Of a stretch of DNA of 10,386 bases, positions 5,694 through 10,386 are shown one piece after another. Below the pieces are notes generated by a model that made no database searches, had not been told where the DNA came from, and worked only from the letters and a program-made list of their open reading frames with translations. Within the stretch, counting starts at the first letter, position 1, and every line of letters begins with the position of its first letter. A program made the position numbers and the translations under genes. The stretch comes from Alphaproteobacteria bacterium UBA7371. GTDB lineage: Bacteria > Pseudomonadota > Alphaproteobacteria > UBA8317. The DNA lies in NCBI GenBank assembly GCA_002469865.1, contig DKOD01000058.1:1-10386 (forward strand), in the 5' to 3' direction.

Positions 5694-6746
5694 TCAGCCC
5701 ATCACAACTTTGACAATCCGATCAAAAGCCTGGCGAGCTTCTGGTGAAGGCTCTTCCCCCGCCAAATGAGGAATGCCGCTGTCCCCGGAGCTGCGCAATT
5801 CTGGCATCAAAGGAAGACCACCCAAATAAGCCACGCCATATTCTTCCGCTGCAACACGCGCACCGTCATTGCCAAAGGGGAAGCTTTTTTCTCCGCAGCA
5901 TGGACAAGCATAATAGGCCATGTTTTCGATAATACCCGTCACAGGAATTCCCACCTGACGGAACATGCCTATGCCGCGCCTCACATCCGCAAGAGCGAGC
6001 TCTTGAGGGGTAGAAACAATGATGGCGTCATGAACAACAACACGTTGGGCCAGCGTTAATTGGGCATCCCCAGTGCCCGGTGGCAGATCAATAACAAGAA
6101 TATCAGGGTTTCCCCATGCAACATCCTTGAGCATTTGTTCGATTGCTCCCATGACCATGGGGCCCCGCCATACCACAGGTTTGGCTGGGTCAATCATGTA
6201 ACCTATCGACATTGTTTTTAGCCCAAATGAGTCAACCGGGATGATTTTGCCATCTATGCTTTCGGGTTTTTGATGGTGGCCAAGCATGGTCGGTAGGGAG
6301 GGCCCATAGATGTCAGCATCTAATAGCCCCACCTTTTGTCCTGCTTGCTGAAGGGCAACAGCAAGATTAACCGCCACCGTAGATTTTCCAACGCCACCTT
6401 TGCCCGAAGCCACCAAAATAACACGCTTGGCCCCGGTATCTATTTTTTCGCGTGCAGCGGGGGAGGATGTTTCTTGACTCGGTCGTGCTGGTTGTTTGTC
6501 CCCATGTTGGCGACTCACAAATACAGGCGTAACAGATTGTGCATCACTGTTATTGGCAACATGGTGGCAAATGGCCAATGCAAGATGGCGTTGGCGGCTG
6601 TCGGGGTTGTTACCCATGACGAAGGCAATTTGCACCAAACGGTCTTTTACCTCGATGGCGTCAATCACTTGTTCTTTGAGAATGTCCCGTGGTTTGCCGT
6701 CATAGGTAAAACTTGAAAGCGTTGCTTTGATATCCTGCTGGTTCAT
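5694..6746 (-). CDS. mrp: Mrp/ApbC-family Fe-S cluster carrier P-loop ATPase
   Basis: A 350-residue cytoplasmic Mrp/NBP35-family protein; relatives bind a [4Fe-4S] cluster at a dimer interface and pass it to apo-proteins. The N-terminal 80 or so residues correspond to a rather divergent DUF59 (MIP18-like) domain, then a proline-, serine- and charge-rich linker (about 80-105). The ATPase domain has the deviant Walker A SGKGGVGKST (114-123), DADIYGPS (143-150), DILVIDLPPGTGD (215-227) and ENMAYYACPCCGE (274-286). The cluster-binding CxxC is C281/C284, with an extra cysteine at 283. The start ATG overlaps the stop of the RND gene as ATGA, and GAGGT lies 6 bases upstream, inside the RND gene, so translation is likely coupled. 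Being the third gene of an efflux operon is unusual for this housekeeping family. Confidence 0.95.
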   Translation of the reverse strand: MNQQDIKATLSSFTYDGKPRDILKEQVIDAIEVKDRLVQIAFVMGNNPDSRQRHLALAICHHVANNSDAQSVTPVFVSRQHGDKQPARPSQETSSPAAREKIDTGAKRVILVASGKGGVGKSTVAVNLAVALQQAGQKVGLLDADIYGPSLPTMLGHHQKPESIDGKIIPVDSFGLKTMSIGYMIDPAKPVVWRGPMVMGAIEQMLKDVAWGNPDILVIDLPPGTGDAQLTLAQRVVVHDAIIVSTPQELALADVRRGIGMFRQVGIPVTGIIENMAYYACPCCGEKSFPFGNDGARVAAEEYGVAYLGGLPLMPELRSSGDSGIPHLAGEEPSPEARQAFDRIVKVVMG

Positions 6747-9700
6747 GATGGCACCTCATTTTTAGATTTTTTTCCAACAGCGCCTAAGAGATCTTTGACG
6801 TCTTCTTGCACGGCCACATAACATGGAACCACCAAAAGTATCAGGAAGGTTGCAATTCCCAACCCAAACACAATGGTGGTGGCCATGGGGATGAGAAAGG
6901 ACGCTTGTCTTGATGTTTCAAACAACAGCGGCGTTAAGCCGCCTACCGTGGTCATTGAGGTAAGAAGAACAGCCCGGAAGCGCTCAACTGCCCCTTGAAT
7001 AATGGCATCTCTTGTGGCCATTTTTTTCATGTTTTGGTCAATATTGGTGATCAAAACAATGGAGTCATTAATCACAATGCCAGAAAGCCCGATCATGGCA
7101 ATCATGGAGAGGATCGACATATTGAAGCCTTGCAAATAATGACCAAGAATAGCCCCGATAAGCCCTAGCGGGATGGTGAGGATAATAGCCAATGGCCGGA
7201 AAAAAGAACCAAACACCCATGCAAGAATGATGTAAATTAGGGCCAAACCCGTCATGCCACCCAATTGCATGTCAGCAAATGTTTCGGCCTGTTCTTCCGA
7301 TTTTCCACGAAATTGATAGGTCACATCAAACTGATCTTGGAGCTTGTCCAGAATGGATTGTCCGTTGGGACCTGGCTCTTGTAAGGCAGACGTGATTTCG
7401 CCAGTGGTGATCATGGATTTGTTCAGTTCGGCTGTAACCGCAACTTCACGACGCCCATCCACACGCTGAATTTGCGCAAAGCCATAGCTTCTTGTCGTGT
7501 CCACCGCATCCAGCAGGGACACATCGTTACCCCCTGAGGTGGTAACGTGAAGTTGATCCAAAGCCGAGAGGCCTGTCATGTTTTCTGGGTATTTTACCCG
7601 GACAGTGATTTCTTCATCGCCGCGCGCAAAACGCTGTGCAATAGAGCCTTCCAAAGCGTGGCGAAGTTGTTCACCAACGATGTTGAGGTCAAGTCCAAGC
7701 GCTAGCCCTCGGTCATTTAGTTCAAGCAATTCTTCTGGTTTTCCATAGGGGAGGCTATCTTCAAGATCACTGACCCCAGGAAATCTTTTCAACTCCGCCA
7801 TCAAAAATTCTGATGCAGCTTTGAGGTTTTTCAAATCACTACCATTGAGGCGCACGTCAACATCTCGTCCCGGTGGGCCTCCTCTTTGGCCCCTGATGCT
7901 CAAGGATTTTAACCCAGGGATCTCCCCCACTTCCTCGCGCCACAAATCAACCAATTCCTGGGTGCGAACATTTCGGCTGTCGGTTGGGCTTAGTTCCGCA
8001 CGTATCCCGGCAAGTGTTTCTGTGGATGCATTGGTAACGCCACCGGTTAAAAAGCGCCCAACAGCAGTGAGGGACATGACCACAAGATCGGGTTGCTCTA
8101 GTTTTTCAAGGGTTCGCTGAAGTGCATCATCCACTTGAACAATTGCTTTTTCGGTCGTCTGGCGGGGGGTGCCAGCAACCATTTCAAGACCAACAACCAC
8201 GGTGTCTGGTTCGGGGTCTTCAAAAAACACAAATGTGATACGACCTCCTGCCAAGAGGCCAAAAGCCATAATTAACAAAGCAAATGCCAAGGCGATGGTG
8301 GCGTAGCGCCAAGAGATGGCAAAGGAAACAAGTTTTCTGAAAAAGCCATTGCGAATTTTTTCAAAACCTTGATCAAACCAATGGCGGAATCGGCTTGCAT
8401 TGCCCCGGGCATTTGCTTCCAAGGCGCCTTTCATATGGTGGGGTAGGATCAAAAAACATTCCAAAAGGCTGGCCATCAGGATGGCCACCACCACCAGTGG
8501 AATAGCCCTAATGATGTCACCAATAATGCCGCCAATTAGCATCAATGGCAGAAATGCCGACACAGTGGTCAAGGTGGCTGAAACCACGGGGGCCGACATT
8601 CTCACAGCGCCGCCAAGCGCAGCATCGGCAGGCGTCATTCCCTGCCGAGATAGATGATCGGCATGCTCACCAACGACGATGGCATCATCAACCACAATTC
8701 CGATGGCCATGATCATGCCAAACAAACTAATCATGTTGATGGTTTGCCCTGTGGCCAACATGATGAGCATGGTGGCCATGACGGCCACTGGAATCCCGAC
8801 TGCCACCCAAAAGGCAATGCGGGCATTGAGAAACAAAAACAACACCACTGTTACCAAGATCAGGCCCGAAAGCCCATTTTCAAGAAGCAGGTTGATGCGG
8901 TCTTTGATCAAATCAGCCTGGATGCCATAGCGCTCCATTTTGAGTTGTGGGGGCAGGGTGGGGGTAGTTTCGTTCAGATAATCATTCACGATGTTGGCAA
9001 GCTTAAGTGCATCGGCATTCAAGGCACGTTGAATAACAAGTTCCACGGCAGGCTGGCCGTTGCGAAGCAATGTCGCTTGGTCTTTGTTGAACGCCTCACG
9101 CACCAAAGCAATATCGCGCAAGCGCACTTTGGTGCCCGATGAATTGGCTTTGACCACCAAGTCTTCCAATTCAAATGCATTATCGACTTGACCTACGGTG
9201 CGAATTTGAAGTTGACCGTCACCAACCTTTCCCGATGGTAGGTCTTGGTTTTTTCCGCTGATGGTGCGGCTAATGTCATCAAGGGTAAGGTCAAGTTGAC
9301 GAAGCCTTCCAGGATCAACTTCCACCCAGATTTCTTCGTCACGAAAACCCGAAATATCAACCTTATCTATGCCACGAGCGAGCAAATCATCACGTATGCG
9401 TTTGGCAAAGCTTTTAAGGGCTTGTTCGCTATATGGGCCAGAAATCACAAGCCTGGAAATCAAATCAAAGCGGGTAATTCTTTTGATCTGAGGGTCTTCC
9501 GAATCCGCAGGCAATGTGGTGATACCTGCCACGGCGGATTCGACCCCAGACAAAGCCTCTTGCATGTCATAGCCGGCTGCATATTCTAGCGTTATGACCG
9601 CGGCACCTTCGAATGCGATAGAACGCACATCATCCACGCCATCTAGAAACCTTATGTCCGGCTCAACAGCCGCAACAATATTGGCATCAACATCCTCCGC

Positions 9701-9880
9701 CGACGCACCAGGCCATGGGACAGACACCTGGATGGCATCTATCCCAAAATCTGGAAAAAACTGTCGGTTGAGTTTGGTAAGCGAGGCCAAGCCAAGCATC
9801 ACCATGAGGATCATCAGTAGGTTTGCTGCTGTTGGGTGTTTGGTGAATAACGCCAGCAAACCACTTCGGGGCAGTTTCAT
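6743..9880 (-). CDS. RND-family efflux transporter, inner-membrane permease
   Basis: A 1045-residue AcrB/MexF-type resistance-nodulation-division transporter, normal in length, expected to trimerise in the inner membrane and export substrates by proton antiport. One membrane helix near 18-38 is followed by a large periplasmic loop, helices 2-6 at about 335-480, helix 7 near 524-546, a second large loop, and helices 8-12 from about 875 to 1020. Helix 4 carries the proton-relay pair D398/D399 in GIVVDDAIVV. Helix 10 reads GIVINDSIVLI (934-944), with no lysine where AcrB has K940; this is common in the branch typified by environmental RND pumps of unknown substrate. Start ATG at 9880 overlaps the adaptor stop (ATGA), with CGGAG about 9 bases upstream. 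The stop overlaps mrp in the same way. The substrate (drug, lipid, solvent) cannot be inferred; heavy-metal (CusA-type) methionine pairs were not evident. Confidence 0.93.
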   Translation of the reverse strand: MKLPRSGLLALFTKHPTAANLLMILMVMLGLASLTKLNRQFFPDFGIDAIQVSVPWPGASAEDVDANIVAAVEPDIRFLDGVDDVRSIAFEGAAVITLEYAAGYDMQEALSGVESAVAGITTLPADSEDPQIKRITRFDLISRLVISGPYSEQALKSFAKRIRDDLLARGIDKVDISGFRDEEIWVEVDPGRLRQLDLTLDDISRTISGKNQDLPSGKVGDGQLQIRTVGQVDNAFELEDLVVKANSSGTKVRLRDIALVREAFNKDQATLLRNGQPAVELVIQRALNADALKLANIVNDYLNETTPTLPPQLKMERYGIQADLIKDRINLLLENGLSGLILVTVVLFLFLNARIAFWVAVGIPVAVMATMLIMLATGQTINMISLFGMIMAIGIVVDDAIVVGEHADHLSRQGMTPADAALGGAVRMSAPVVSATLTTVSAFLPLMLIGGIIGDIIRAIPLVVVAILMASLLECFLILPHHMKGALEANARGNASRFRHWFDQGFEKIRNGFFRKLVSFAISWRYATIALAFALLIMAFGLLAGGRITFVFFEDPEPDTVVVGLEMVAGTPRQTTEKAIVQVDDALQRTLEKLEQPDLVVMSLTAVGRFLTGGVTNASTETLAGIRAELSPTDSRNVRTQELVDLWREEVGEIPGLKSLSIRGQRGGPPGRDVDVRLNGSDLKNLKAASEFLMAELKRFPGVSDLEDSLPYGKPEELLELNDRGLALGLDLNIVGEQLRHALEGSIAQRFARGDEEITVRVKYPENMTGLSALDQLHVTTSGGNDVSLLDAVDTTRSYGFAQIQRVDGRREVAVTAELNKSMITTGEITSALQEPGPNGQSILDKLQDQFDVTYQFRGKSEEQAETFADMQLGGMTGLALIYIILAWVFGSFFRPLAIILTIPLGLIGAILGHYLQGFNMSILSMIAMIGLSGIVINDSIVLITNIDQNMKKMATRDAIIQGAVERFRAVLLTSMTTVGGLTPLLFETSRQASFLIPMATTIVFGLGIATFLILLVVPCYVAVQEDVKDLLGAVGKKSKNEVPS

Positions 9881-10386
9881 GGGTTTGGACTCCGCACCAA
9901 GGCACCAGGACCAAGTTCAGGAAAACGACTGGTAATAACCCTGTCACCGTTTTTGAGGTCCCCGATCACGAAAACCCGTCCAGCCTGGCCAAATAGGTAG
10001 CTTACATTGCGTTCTTCCACGCGGTTATCATCATTGATAACAAAAATTGTTTCATCCATTCCGAGGGCGGCTTGGGGTAGCTCAAAGACATTTTTAAGGT
10101 CTGGTCCAGGCATCAAAACTTCCACAAATGCCCCAGGGCGCAATGGGGCGGGAAGACGCTCAATGGATGCTGGATCAATGTTGGCATAAAGGCCCACGGA
10201 TGCTGAAGCAGCATCAAAACTGCCCTCCACCCGGTCAAGAATGGCCGTGAACTTAAATTCTTGACCGCCCACGCGCCAGAGGACTTGAATTATTTCACCG
10301 ATAGGAAGTTCGCGACGGCTGCCATAACCTAGGATAACCCCGAGATCAGCTTCGGAAAGTTCAAATCTGATTTCCATTTTGTTGAT
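9877..10386 (-). CDS. RND periplasmic adaptor (membrane fusion protein, HlyD/AcrA type), C-terminal part
   Basis: The frame is open through the right window edge, so the gene begins beyond it; the methionine at 10377 is internal. The visible 169 residues cover what looks like the beta-barrel domain (a strand-rich region with LPIGEIIQVLWRVGGQEFKFTA and DRVEGSFDAASASVGLYANI) and the membrane-proximal C-terminal domain (LRPGAFVEVLMPG, FELPQAALG, VFVIGDLKNGDRVI). This order is typical of AcrA/MexA-like adaptors that bridge an RND pump to an outer-membrane channel. The lipobox or anchor and the hairpin domain are outside the window. The stop TGA overlaps the RND start by 4 bases (ATGA), so the pair is a single translation unit. 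Confidence 0.88.
   Translation of the reverse strand: MNKMEIRFELSEADLGVILGYGSRRELPIGEIIQVLWRVGGQEFKFTAILDRVEGSFDAASASVGLYANIDPASIERLPAPLRPGAFVEVLMPGPDLKNVFELPQAALGMDETIFVINDDNRVEERNVSYLFGQAGRVFVIGDLKNGDRVITSRFPELGPGALVRSPNP

Noticed and set aside
6336..6716. 126-residue plus-strand open frame across the start of mrp
   Set aside because: Antisense shadow of mrp without recognisable domains or ribosome site.
8654..9142. 162-residue plus-strand open frame inside the RND gene
   Set aside because: It is antisense to a full-length, strongly conserved transporter; its histidine- and asparagine-rich translation and lack of a ribosome site mark it as a shadow.

Overview
The window looks like chromosome of a Gram-negative bacterium, most probably an alphaproteobacterium and possibly a marine or other aquatic one. 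This rests on gene content: an AcuI-type reductase, a PlcP-like phosphoesterase next to a lipid glycosyltransferase, an HspQ with the long YccV-like domain, and an RND efflux operon. Base composition is close to balanced and codon use looks even throughout. I see no insertion sequence, phage gene, tRNA, rRNA or CRISPR array. Coding density is very high; the longest stretch without a recognised gene is about 130 bases.

Layout, left to right. (1) 2-1350, plus strand: the 3' end of an alpha/beta hydrolase, then an acryloyl-CoA reductase-like enzyme (acuI/yhdH type), probably one transcript. (2) 1340-4175, minus strand, transcribed leftward: ribF (FMN/FAD synthesis), a PlcP-like metallophosphoesterase and a GT4 glycosyltransferase. 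The last two match the phospholipase C plus glycosyltransferase pair used to replace phospholipids with glycolipids under phosphate limitation. The glycosyltransferase and acuI converge and overlap by 11 bases. (3) 4260-5213, plus strand: proline iminopeptidase, divergent from ribF and ending in a compact terminator whose loop is the stop codon. (4) 5225-10386, minus strand: a periplasmic adaptor (cut by the window edge), a 1045-residue RND transporter, the Fe-S/P-loop ATPase mrp, a possible 23-codon lipoprotein-like ORF, and hspQ. Adaptor/RND and RND/mrp are each joined by a 4-base ATGA overlap.

Working together: the adaptor and RND protein would form a proton-driven efflux pump, probably with an outer-membrane channel encoded elsewhere. 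PlcP and the glycosyltransferase would act in sequence at the inner membrane (phospholipid to diacylglycerol to glycolipid). RibF, Mrp, HspQ and Pip are housekeeping or proteostasis proteins. Most of the window is ordinary core genome. The items most worth a second look are the PlcP/glycosyltransferase pair behind ribF, the translational coupling of mrp to an efflux pump, and the tiny lipobox-bearing ORF directly after mrp.
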